A program made the translations under genes and the position numbers. Shown here piece after piece: positions 1 to 6,603 of a DNA stretch of 8,880 bases. Under the pieces are notes generated by a model, which did not search any database, had not been told where the DNA came from, and saw only the letters and a program-made list of their open reading frames with translations. Origin of the DNA: Acidobacteriota bacterium (lineage in GTDB: Bacteria; Acidobacteriota; Vicinamibacteria; Vicinamibacterales; CAVVIG01). The number at the start of each line of letters is the position of its first letter. Within the stretch, counting starts at the first letter, position 1. The stretch lies in the NCBI GenBank assembly GCA_003222555.1, contig QHWL01000017.1, positions 1 through 8,880 of the forward strand. The letters are read 5' to 3'.

Positions 1-733
1 CTCCATCGCCGGGGATGAGCCGGGTTGTGTTGTCCAACAACTCGCGTGGCATATCGGGCACATCCTGAAAGTGCACGTGACCAATTTCCCCGCGCCGGAT
101 CAGATCGAGATCTTCGAGCTTGTTGAGGCCGGACCAGAAGTGATAGCAATCCAACAGGGCACCGACGTTGGGATGGGCCGCGAGGCGCGTCATCTTCAGC
201 AGGGTGGTCAGCGTGGAGATGAACGACGAAGTGCGCACGAATTCGGCCAGGGCCGTCATGCGGAACTGCTTTGCAATCTCTCCCACTTCGCGCATGTTGT
301 CCACGCCGGTCTTGTAGTCGTCCAGCGTGAATTTCTGAGTTGTCGCGGTGGGCGCATAAACGCGGGTCAAGCCCAGGGCGGCGAACATCTCGCAGCGTTT
401 CTTGAGACTCTCGAGTGAGGCGGCGTGATTGGGATTCGGTTCCCAGAGACCCGCCACACCACACGCACAGGAGACCGGCGTCAGTCCCAGGTCCGTCAGC
501 ACCCGGTGCGCGGCTGCCAGGGAGTCGGTTTTCAGAAACTCGTCCAGAAGCGCGGAGGTGAGCTCGACATATTTGATCCCCGCGCGAGACCACCCTTCCA
601 GCGACTTGCGGTAGCCCGACGCCGCCGACGTGTTCTGGTGAATGGCGAGCGTCATCTTGCCCGACGCGCCGGAGGCGGCGCGCCCCGCCGTCAGAGCCAA
701 GGGAGTCATGAGCATCACTCTTCTCGAAATCAT
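1..733 (-). CDS. Secreted sugar phosphate isomerase/epimerase-like TIM-barrel protein, partial (3' end outside window)
   Basis: Reading the minus strand from ATG at 733 gives 244 residues with no stop before the left edge, so the C-terminus is missing. The N-terminus (MISRRVMLMTPLAL) has a twin-arginine pair before a short hydrophobic stretch, as in exported isomerases of this type. The mature part resembles the AP-endonuclease-2/xylose-isomerase-like TIM barrel. Candidate metal ligands are E164 (ALAEFV), D195 and H198 (LLDCYHFW) and H221 (HVHFQD), and the sequence ends in the conserved IPGDG turn. GGGGAG at 744-749, 10 nt upstream, supports this start; later in-frame ATGs would lose the signal. 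The gene diverges from the receptor gene. The family includes sugar epimerases, inosose dehydratases and hydroxypyruvate isomerases, and the substrate cannot be read from this sequence. The fold is fairly secure; the specific reaction is unknown. Confidence 0.85.
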   Translation of the reverse strand, partial: MISRRVMLMTPLALTAGRAASGASGKMTLAIHQNTSAASGYRKSLEGWSRAGIKYVELTSALLDEFLKTDSLAAAHRVLTDLGLTPVSCACGVAGLWEPNPNHAASLESLKKRCEMFAALGLTRVYAPTATTQKFTLDDYKTGVDNMREVGEIAKQFRMTALAEFVRTSSFISTLTTLLKMTRLAAHPNVGALLDCYHFWSGLNKLEDLDLIRRGEIGHVHFQDVPDMPRELLDNTTRLIPGDG

Positions 734-781
734 GGCGGGTCAGCTCCCCACCTTGTCGAAGGTGGTATTGGCATCAGGCGA

Positions 782-810
782 ATTCTACGCAACTTGACGG
801 CCGGGTTGAA
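782..810 (-). promoter_or_regulatory. Candidate sigma70-like promoter for the isomerase/epimerase gene
   Basis: On the minus strand, TAGAAT (787 down to 782, one base off the -10 consensus) lies 17 bp downstream of TTCAAC (810-805, a weak -35). Transcription would start near 775 and leave a leader of about 42 nt before the ATG at 733. This is a match by eye; the -35 is poor. Confidence 0.35.
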
Positions 811-895
811 CAGGTTTCTTGGGTCTCCAGGCTCGCAAACGAAATTGGTATAGTAGTCGGCCGAATTGATCCAAGGATCGGGGGGTCTGGTGGGT

Positions 896-985
896 CTGAA
901 GAAACGTTAACCGCCGAGACCGCCGAAACCGCGGAGAAGAAAACGCTAAGAATTCTCGGCGTGCTCTGTGTGCTCTGCGGTAAAC
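896..985. repeat. Dispersed palindromic repeat, copy 1
   Basis: The segment 906-979 matches 8564-8637 in the same orientation at 69 of 74 positions without gaps. Similarity extends leftward through GAAGAAAC with a 1-nt indel. Each arm consists of three imperfect 9-nt units: CCGCCGAGA, CCGCCGAAA, CCGCGGAGA on the left, and on the reverse complement of the right arm ACCGCAGAGC, ACACAGAGC, ACGCCGAGA-like units. The arms flank a core around CTAAGAATTCTCGG, so the unit could fold as an imperfect hairpin. It lies in non-coding DNA between two divergent genes. GC-rich repeats of this GAGACCGC/CTCTGCG style are familiar from environmental genomes, but family membership here is not verified. Confidence 0.8.
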
Positions 986-1047
986 AACGAATGCCGGGCC
1001 GTGAACGATCCGTACCGCGACGAGCGCCTCGCCGTGGCGGCGGCCCA

Positions 1048-1077
1048 TTGATCGAGGCGGAGCCAGGGGGATATACT
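1048..1077 (+). promoter_or_regulatory. Candidate sigma70-like promoter of the TonB-dependent receptor gene
   Basis: TTGATC (1048-1053) and TATACT (1072-1077) are separated by 18 bp. Transcription would begin near 1084, giving a leader of about 56 nt before the ATG at 1140. The -10 has one mismatch to consensus and sits between G and C runs (GGGGGATATACTCCC). The same TATACT hexamer occurs in the divergent promoter region near 7106, which supports it as a preferred -10 in this genome. Confidence 0.5.
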
Positions 1078-1128
1078 CCCGGCCCGTCGCCGAGATTTTT
1101 GTCGTGACACCTCGGAGACACCCCACCC

Positions 1129-1134
1129 GGGAGG
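1129..1134 (+). promoter_or_regulatory. Ribosome binding site that decides the receptor start
   Basis: GGGAGG lies 5 nt before ATG 1140. An in-frame GTG at 1104 would add 12 charged residues in front of the signal peptide and has no comparable site, so 1140 is preferred. Confidence 0.65.
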
Positions 1135-1139
1135 GCCCG

Positions 1140-4100
1140 ATGCACGTTGTTCTGCGCGGTCTGTTTGGCAGCCTGCTCCTTCTTCTTCTTACGAGTGCGA
1201 TCGCAAGCGCGCAGCAGGGATCGACGGGGCAGATCTCCGGCACGGTCAAAGACACGAGCGGCGGCGTCATGCCTGGCGCTGACGTCAGCGCCACGCAGAT
1301 CGAGACAGGGTTCAAACGCACCGTCGTCACCGACGACGCCGGCGCGTACACGCTCACGAATCTGCCGGTCGGCCCGTACAAGCTGGATTGCACCTTGCAG
1401 GGTTTCAAGTCGTATTCGCGGACCGGCATCGTGCTGCAGGTCAACAGCAGCCCGACCATCAACATCGAGCTGTCGCTCGGCGCGGTGGAAGAGACCGTGC
1501 TGGTGCAGGCCGAGTCGCCGATGATCGAGACGCGCAACATGGGCGTCGGGCAAGTGATGGACAACAAGCGCATCCAGGAACTGCCGCTCAACGGCCGTAA
1601 TCCGGCCGACTTGCTGCAGTACCTGCCGGCGGCCGTTCCGCAGCCGCAATTGAATGCGTCGAGCCGCAGCTTCGGTGGCGCGCAGGGCGGTCTGGCGTAC
1701 GCGATCGCCGGCGGTCAGTCGTACGGCGTGGCGTATCTGCTCGACGGCGCGACCCACAACAACCCCTACGACAACCTGAACCTGCCGCTGCCGTTCCCCG
1801 ACGCGCTGCAGGAGTTCAGAGTGGAGACGAGCGCGCTGACGGCGCAGAACGGCATGCACTCGGGCGCCGCGGTCAATGCCGTCACCAAATCGGGCACCAA
1901 CCAGCTTCACGGCGATCTGTTCGAATTTCTCCGCCATCACAGCGTCAACGCGACAAACCCGTTCAACGCGAAGAAGGCCGACGGCACGCGAAGGGACGAC
2001 GGGCTGAAGCGTCACCAATACGGCGTCACAATGGGCGGTCCGATCAGGACCGACCAAGTGTTCTTCTTCGGCGGTTATCAAGGCACCAACAGCCGGCAGG
2101 TGCCCAGCGATAACCGCGCGTTCGTACCGACCCCGCAGATGCTCGCCGGTGATTTCACGACGTTTGCCTCGCCGGCGTGCAACGGCGGACGCCAGGTCAC
2201 GCTCAGCGCGCCCTTCGACAACAACCGGATCGATCCAAGGCAGTTCAGCCCGGCAGCGCTGGCGATCTCCTCCAAGCTGCCGAGGGCCGACGACGCCTGC
2301 GGCCTCGTCCAGTACGCTCTCCCGCTCAACACCGACGAGTCGCAGACGGTCGGGAAGGTCGATTATCAGAGCAGCGCGCGCCAATCGGTCTTCGGACGGT
2401 ACATGGCCACGAAATTCTTCCAGCAGTCGCCCTACGAGACGTCGGGCGGCAATCTTCTGACGACCAGGCAAGGTGGACGCGACAACCTTGCGCAGTCGAT
2501 GACCGCCGGCCACAACTACGTGCTGAGCTCCACTGCGGTGAACGCCGCCCGCTTCGCGTTCAACCGGACGTCGATTCACCGGACGAACTCCGATTTCTTC
2601 GGCGCCCAGGACGTGGGCATCAACATCTACGACTACATGCCGAAGTACATGCTGCTGAACGTGACGCCGAATGGGTTCCAGATAGGCGGGGGCACTGAAA
2701 ACGAAGCGCGATTCAAGACGAACACGTACCAGGTCAGCGACGACCTCACCCTGATTCATGGCGCGCACCAGTTCGTGGTCGGCGGTAACTGGGCGCTCTG
2801 GACCTCATTCTCGACGGCCAACGTGCGTTCTCCCGGCCAGTTGACCGTCGGGAATACCGTGACCGGGCTGGCGTTGGGCGATTTTCTGACCGGACGGTTG
2901 TCGGGAGCCAGCGGATTGCAGCAGTCGGCGCCGAACTTCCTCGAGATGAAGCAGACTTACGTCGCGTTCTACGCGCAGGATACGTGGCGCGCCTCGCCTC
3001 GCGTGACGATGAACTTCGGCGCGCGGTGGGAGCCGTTTCTCCCGCAGCAGATTACCAACAACGCGGTCTACAACTTCGACCTCACGCGCTTCCAACAGGG
3101 TGTCAAGAGCACGGTGTACAAGAATGCCCCGGCCGGCCTGTACTATCCGGGCGACGCGGGATTCCCGACGCAAGCGGGGCAGAGGCCCGTGTGGACCAAT
3201 ATCGGTCCCCGCGTGGGCCTCTCATGGGATCCCACCGGCGGCGGAAAGACGTCGGTTCGCGCATCGTACGGGCGATCGTTCGACTTCGTGAACGCGCAGT
3301 TCCACCTCAACACGTCGAATGCTCCGCCGTGGGGCGACGAGATCCGCATCAACAACCCGCCGGGCGGGTTGGACAACCCGTTCGTGGGTGCCACGCAGCC
3401 GAACATCTTCCCGACGCCGACGGCCAGTCCGGACGTGGTGTTCACGACGTTCGGGCCGTATCTCAGCCTGAACTACGACATGAAAACGCCGTACGTCGAC
3501 TTGTGGAACATCACGGTCGAACGGCAGCTTTCGACGAGCTGGGTTGTGTCGGCGGGCTACGTCGGCAGCCACACCTCGAATATTCTCGAGACGACGCCGC
3601 TCAATAACGCCATTCCGACGGTGACGGTCGCTAGAGACGTGAACGGCAACGTCCTCCCGAACGGCACCTGCAACCCGAACGGTCCGGCGGCCGCGTTCCA
3701 GACGTGCATGACTCAATTCGTGAACCAGCGGCGGCCGTTCTATCTGGCGAATCCGGCCGTGGGGCAGTATTACGGGGCGCTGGATGCGTACGTAACTGAT
3801 GGGACCCAGCACTACAACGGCATGCTGCTGACGATTGGACGACGCTCGGCGCGAGGGCTCACGGTGAACGCCAATTACACGCTGTCTCACTGCTTCGGAT
3901 CGCCGGAGGGGGGCGGCGCCGCCACGGCGAACCTGGGCACGGGCTACAACGATCCGAACAATCCTCATTTCGACGATGGGAACTGCACCTCCGATCGCCG
4001 GCACGTGTTCACGCTCACCGCGGGCGCCGAAACGCCGCAGTTTACGGGGCGCGCCGTGCGCGCGGTGGCGTCCGGCTGGCGCCTGTTCGGCAGTTTCCGT

Positions 4101-4571
4101 GCGATCTCCGGTCCGTTCCTGAACGTCACCCCCGGTTCGGATCGCGCGCTGAACGGTCAGGTCGCGATGGCCAGCACGCAGCGGGTCAATCAGATCTCGG
4201 ACGACGTCTACGCCGACAACTCGATCGATCCGATCACCGGCGGCCGGCGCTTCCTGCGGCCGTCGGCTTTCGCGCAGCCGGCGCTCGGCTCGCTCGGCAC
4301 GATGCAGCGCAACAGCATCGAGGGCATCGGCAGCAGGAACGTCGATATCTCGCTTACGCGTGCGTTCCATCTTGCGGGCTCGCACATAGTCGAATTCCGG
4401 GCCGAAGCCTTCAACGCGCTGAACTGGTTCCAATGGCTGCAGCCGGGGCAAGCGCAGGCGAGCGGGCCGCTCGCGGTGCCGAACCTGGCCCTGAGCAGCG
4501 CAACCTTCGGGCAAATTCTGGCGGCGGGCGATCCTCGGATTCTGCAGTTCGCGCTCAAGTACGTGTTCTAG
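1140..4571 (+). CDS. Oar-like TonB-dependent outer-membrane receptor with carboxypeptidase-regulatory-like domain
   Basis: This gene encodes a complete protein of about 1143 residues. From ATG 1140 it begins with a signal peptide (basic start, six-leucine core, cleavage after ASA at residue 24). A carboxypeptidase-regulatory-like beta-sandwich follows at roughly residues 28-110 (GQISGTVKDTSGGVMPGADV). Next is a TonB plug domain at about 120-240, with the typical ELPLNGRNPADLLQYLP segment and the GAAVNAVTKSGTNQLHGDLFEF motif. The rest is a long beta-barrel ending FALKYVF with a terminal aromatic residue, as expected for BAM-dependent outer-membrane insertion. This architecture is the Oar/OmpA-like TonB receptor type expanded in Acidobacteriota. 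It would move a large or scarce ligand across the outer membrane using TonB energy. The ligand cannot be deduced; the downstream aromatic-acid genes make an aromatic compound or conjugate possible. Family confidence is high, substrate unknown. Confidence 0.95.
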   Translation: MHVVLRGLFGSLLLLLLTSAIASAQQGSTGQISGTVKDTSGGVMPGADVSATQIETGFKRTVVTDDAGAYTLTNLPVGPYKLDCTLQGFKSYSRTGIVLQVNSSPTINIELSLGAVEETVLVQAESPMIETRNMGVGQVMDNKRIQELPLNGRNPADLLQYLPAAVPQPQLNASSRSFGGAQGGLAYAIAGGQSYGVAYLLDGATHNNPYDNLNLPLPFPDALQEFRVETSALTAQNGMHSGAAVNAVTKSGTNQLHGDLFEFLRHHSVNATNPFNAKKADGTRRDDGLKRHQYGVTMGGPIRTDQVFFFGGYQGTNSRQVPSDNRAFVPTPQMLAGDFTTFASPACNGGRQVTLSAPFDNNRIDPRQFSPAALAISSKLPRADDACGLVQYALPLNTDESQTVGKVDYQSSARQSVFGRYMATKFFQQSPYETSGGNLLTTRQGGRDNLAQSMTAGHNYVLSSTAVNAARFAFNRTSIHRTNSDFFGAQDVGINIYDYMPKYMLLNVTPNGFQIGGGTENEARFKTNTYQVSDDLTLIHGAHQFVVGGNWALWTSFSTANVRSPGQLTVGNTVTGLALGDFLTGRLSGASGLQQSAPNFLEMKQTYVAFYAQDTWRASPRVTMNFGARWEPFLPQQITNNAVYNFDLTRFQQGVKSTVYKNAPAGLYYPGDAGFPTQAGQRPVWTNIGPRVGLSWDPTGGGKTSVRASYGRSFDFVNAQFHLNTSNAPPWGDEIRINNPPGGLDNPFVGATQPNIFPTPTASPDVVFTTFGPYLSLNYDMKTPYVDLWNITVERQLSTSWVVSAGYVGSHTSNILETTPLNNAIPTVTVARDVNGNVLPNGTCNPNGPAAAFQTCMTQFVNQRRPFYLANPAVGQYYGALDAYVTDGTQHYNGMLLTIGRRSARGLTVNANYTLSHCFGSPEGGGAATANLGTGYNDPNNPHFDDGNCTSDRRHVFTLTAGAETPQFTGRAVRAVASGWRLFGSFRAISGPFLNVTPGSDRALNGQVAMASTQRVNQISDDVYADNSIDPITGGRRFLRPSAFAQPALGSLGTMQRNSIEGIGSRNVDISLTRAFHLAGSHIVEFRAEAFNALNWFQWLQPGQAQASGPLAVPNLALSSATFGQILAAGDPRILQFALKYVF

Positions 4572-4639
4572 ACATCTTCTAAAGCCGATGTCCTCACAAA
4601 TGAAGCAAGTTTTCGGCCGCTCGGCTTTAGAAGCTGTCT
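4570..4639. repeat. Inverted repeat (18-bp arms) directly at the receptor stop codon
   Basis: Left arm 4570-4587 pairs with right arm 4622-4639 at 17 of 18 positions (core TCTAAAGCCG / CGGCTTTAGA), around a 34-nt loop. The receptor stop codon overlaps the first bases of the left arm. No T-run follows the right arm, so it is not a textbook intrinsic terminator. It may still protect the 3' end of the transcript, or be a mobile palindromic unit. Confidence 0.7.
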
Positions 4640-4644
4640 TAGCC

Positions 4645-4663
4645 GCGGCCGCGGAGCGGCCGC
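4645..4663. repeat. Paired GCGGCCGC palindromes
   Basis: Two perfect 8-bp GCGGCCGC palindromes (4645-4652 and 4656-4663) are separated by GGA. They can pair with each other into a compact GC hairpin between the two larger inverted repeats of this intergenic stretch. Confidence 0.6.
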
Positions 4664-4712
4664 CTAGTAAGGAAGCTTCGCTCGGCGGTTTGAGGCGAAG
4701 CTTCGTTACGAG
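4664..4712. repeat. Inverted repeat with 17-bp arms centred on GAAGCTTCG
   Basis: Left arm 4664-4680 pairs with right arm 4696-4712 at 15 of 17 positions, including GAAGCTTCG / CGAAGCTTC, around a 15-nt loop. It ends 6 nt before the ATG at 4719, so the hairpin would occupy the normal ribosome-binding region of that gene. Confidence 0.65.
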
Positions 4713-4718
4713 TCCGGC

Positions 4719-5084
4719 ATGCGACACATGACAGGAGCGGTCGTCCTCGCGGCCGCGCTCGCGGCGCTGCTCGCGAGGGTTCCGGCAAGCCACTCCATCG
4801 CGGCTGCCGCGATGGGGGCCCCGGCGCGCGCGCAGCAGTATCCCGAGGGGACGGCGCCGGCGACCGGCGGCGTCGACCTGTCCGGCGAGTGGACGCCGGT
4901 GCGCGAAGAAGACCACACCGGCAACACCGAGCTCGGCGACTGGGTCGGCATCCCCATGAACGATGCGGCGCGCCTGCGGGCGATGGCCTGGGTCGCGTCG
5001 ATTCAGACGCTGCCCGAATGGCAGTGCCGGCCGCACGCCGCGTCCTACATCTCCCGCGGACCATCGCAGTTGCGCATCTCGAAG
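4719..5084 (+). pseudogene. Truncated secreted protein of the QCRPH-motif family (N-terminal part only)
   Basis: ATG 4719 opens a frame with a signal-peptide-like start (hydrophobic AVVLAAALAALLA, cleavage likely near ARAQQ). About 70 recognisable mature residues follow: VDLSGEWTP, ELGDWVGIPMNDAARLR, ASIQTLPEWQCRPH and RGPSQLRISK. From ELGD to RI-K, 36 of 52 residues match the protein encoded at 6604-7086. Similarity stops at Lys122 (5082-5084). Beyond that the frame stays open to 5312, but it reads antisense through the MetE-like gene, so the last 75 or so residues are not native. The start has no clear Shine-Dalgarno and sits 6 nt after a hairpin. I do not know the biochemical function; related secreted proteins that I recall are longer. 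It follows the receptor gene and may once have been cotranscribed with it. Confidence 0.7.
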
Positions 5085-5539
5085 TCGTTCTGGGCCTGCT
5101 GCAGCATCGTGAACGGACCCGGCACCGTGATTTTCGTCTGCTTCTTCGTGTGCGCCCGAAGGAACTCGAGGTCCTGGACTTCGACAGGGCGCCGGCGCTT
5201 GATCTTCCCGGTGATGCGGGGCACCGGATTCGGATGGCCGGAGCGATCGAGCGCCGTGCCCGGGTTGTCGAGATCCACCCCGTCGAGCGCCGTCGCGAAC
5301 CGGTTCGAGTAGCTCTCGCGGCGGATCTCGCCGTCGGTGACGATATCGAGGCCGGCATCCTCCTGGGCGCGGATGGCGATGAGCGTGGCGTCGTTCTGCG
5401 CCTCGGTGAGGTACGGCTCCGGCAGGCGCCACAGCTCCTTCGCGCGTACGCGGGGTGGAAACCGTCCTGCCAGCTTCGCGCGGTCGATGAGCCACTCCGG
5501 CTGCGGATAGCTTCCAACAAGCGTGGTCGGCAGCAACAT
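5045..5539 (-). pseudogene. Truncated cobalamin-independent methionine synthase (MetE C-terminal-domain-like) protein
   Basis: The 164-residue frame starts MLLPTTLVGSYPQPEW and carries hallmarks of the first half of MetE/UROD-like barrels: GSYP at 9-12, DIVTDGEIRRESYSNRF at 65-81, and KITVPGPFTMLQQAQND at 136-152. Homology ends at about Phe153 (near 5081). The last 11 residues (ending NCDGPREM) are the antisense of the secreted-protein gene. Stand-alone members of this family are, as I recall, about 350-400 residues and bind zinc with His, Cys, Glu and Cys ligands in the missing half, so this copy should be inactive. Its ATG shares one base with the stop of the dioxygenase gene (TGATG), which implies translational coupling. 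The intact version would transfer a methyl group from a folate or another donor to a thiol; the true donor and acceptor are unknown. Confidence 0.8.
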
Positions 5540-6600
5540 CAGACGGTCTCCTCATCCTCACGCCAGACACCGAGCGCTTTCTGCGCGGCGCGGTCCGAAA
5601 AGCTGAAGAGGACGGCGTCTTCCAGCGCCTCATGCGACACCCGCTGCCACGACGGCGCGACGAAGATGTCGTGCGGCCCCCAGGCGAATGCGGCCTCGCC
5701 CACCTGCGTGCGGCCGTGGCCTTCGGCGACGCAGTAGACGGTCGCGTCGGTCGAGCGGTGGGGCGTTCCCTTGAAGCTCCCCGGGAGGAATTGAATGAAC
5801 GCGGCGATTGTCGGCATCGGGTAGCCGCCGGTAACCGGGTTCACGTACTGCATTTTCACACCGTAGCGAGGATGGACGGGGCCATTGCGATACAGCGTGT
5901 CGAGGACCTCGCGTGTGCGGGCGTAGGGATAGCTGAACATCGGCGACGACAGGCCGCGCGGCGTGTGCTCGATCGGCAGCAGTCCGCCGCCGTAGCGCGC
6001 GAGGGCGTCGCCGTCGCGACGCGTCAGCGGCTGCGTTTCCTCGTCGTGATGGTCGGCGAAGCTCGCATCGAACAAGTTCACGATCGGGACATCGAGGCCG
6101 TCGAGCCAGATAACCGGCTGCCCGCCGGGATTCCCGTGATCGTGGAATGTCCAGAACGGGGTCAGCACGAAATCGCCCGGCCGCATCGTCGTCCGCTCGC
6201 CGTCGACGGCGGTGTACGCCGTCCCTTCGCCTTCGATGACGAAGCGCAGCGCCGAGGCGGCGTGCCGATGGCTCGGCGCGACTTCGCCCGGCATGACGAG
6301 CTGCACGCCGGCATAGAGGCTCGACGTGATTTGCGAGCGGCCCTGCAGGGCCGGATTTTCGAGAACGAGGACGCGGCGCTCCGCCTCCTTCGCGGTAATC
6401 AAACGTCCGGCATCCATCAGGAGCGGGCGGATGTCGTCGTAGCGCCAGAGCGCGGGCACGCATGCGCTCTGCGGCTCGGGGGTCACGAGCTTCGCGAGGA
6501 CTTCCCAGAGCGGCGCGGTATTTTTCGCGTGGAGCCGCTCGTACAGGTCCTTGCGCTCGGCGGAGGTGCCGGGTTTCACATAGAACGTGGTGGTGTCCAT
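5539..6600 (-). CDS. Gentisate 1,2-dioxygenase-type double-cupin ring-cleavage dioxygenase
   Basis: This gene encodes a complete 353-residue protein, the usual length for gentisate 1,2-dioxygenases. The first cupin has LYAGVQLVMPGEVAPSHRH, ALRFVIEGEGTAYTAVDGE and GDFVLTPFWTFHDHGN. His111, His113 and His153 are the expected Fe(II) ligands. The N-terminal LWRYDDIRPLLMDAG block and the central AYGVNP-like region (VKMQYVNPVTGGYPMPT, about 249-264) are also typical. A degenerate second cupin follows at about 270-340 (FKGTPHRSTDATVYCVAEG). The cytosolic enzyme would open gentisate (2,5-dihydroxybenzoate) or a substituted or 1-hydroxy-2-naphthoate-like analogue to a maleylpyruvate-type product. The FAH-family gene at the right edge and the AAHS transporter support this. 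It lies 3 nt after the secreted-protein stop and overlaps the MetE-like start by 1 nt, so it is mid-operon. Its own Shine-Dalgarno is weak, which suggests coupling. Exact substrate is uncertain. Confidence 0.92.
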   Translation of the reverse strand: MDTTTFYVKPGTSAERKDLYERLHAKNTAPLWEVLAKLVTPEPQSACVPALWRYDDIRPLLMDAGRLITAKEAERRVLVLENPALQGRSQITSSLYAGVQLVMPGEVAPSHRHAASALRFVIEGEGTAYTAVDGERTTMRPGDFVLTPFWTFHDHGNPGGQPVIWLDGLDVPIVNLFDASFADHHDEETQPLTRRDGDALARYGGGLLPIEHTPRGLSSPMFSYPYARTREVLDTLYRNGPVHPRYGVKMQYVNPVTGGYPMPTIAAFIQFLPGSFKGTPHRSTDATVYCVAEGHGRTQVGEAAFAWGPHDIFVAPSWQRVSHEALEDAVLFSFSDRAAQKALGVWREDEETV

Positions 6601-6603
6601 AAC

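Larger units (their letters stand above)
734..1139. other. Divergent intergenic region with repeat copy 1 and both promoters
   Basis: About 406 nt separate the isomerase start (733) from the receptor start (1140). The region holds the candidate minus-strand promoter at 782-810, a small palindrome GATCCAAGGATC at 868-879, the dispersed repeat at 896-985, and the receptor promoter at 1048-1077. I see no convincing small gene. Open frames crossing it run antisense into the receptor gene and look like GC-rich shadow frames. Confidence 0.6.

Noticed and set aside
896..985. CRISPR array or tandem repeat
   Set aside because: The 9-nt units are imperfect and contiguous, with no spacers; the two copies are 7.6 kb apart.
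1104..1139. GTG 1104 as start of the receptor
   Set aside because: It would place 12 charged residues before the signal peptide; ATG 1140 has a good ribosome binding site and signal peptide.
774..2768. 664-codon open frame on the minus strand, antisense to the receptor
   Set aside because: Composition is Arg/Val/His-rich with no recognisable domain. It runs opposite a clear receptor gene and through a non-coding repeat: a GC-rich shadow frame.
4570..4640. Intrinsic terminator after the receptor
   Set aside because: The hairpin is real, but no T-run follows and the loop is 34 nt, so it is listed as an inverted repeat only.
4570..5312. Insertion-sequence remnant near the gene junction
   Set aside because: No transposase fragment or target duplication is visible; the palindromes end before the broken gene starts and do not border the junction.
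3222..5633. 803-codon open frame on the minus strand
   Set aside because: It crosses the receptor, three palindromes and two gene fragments in an unrelated frame; Arg-rich low-complexity product with no motif.
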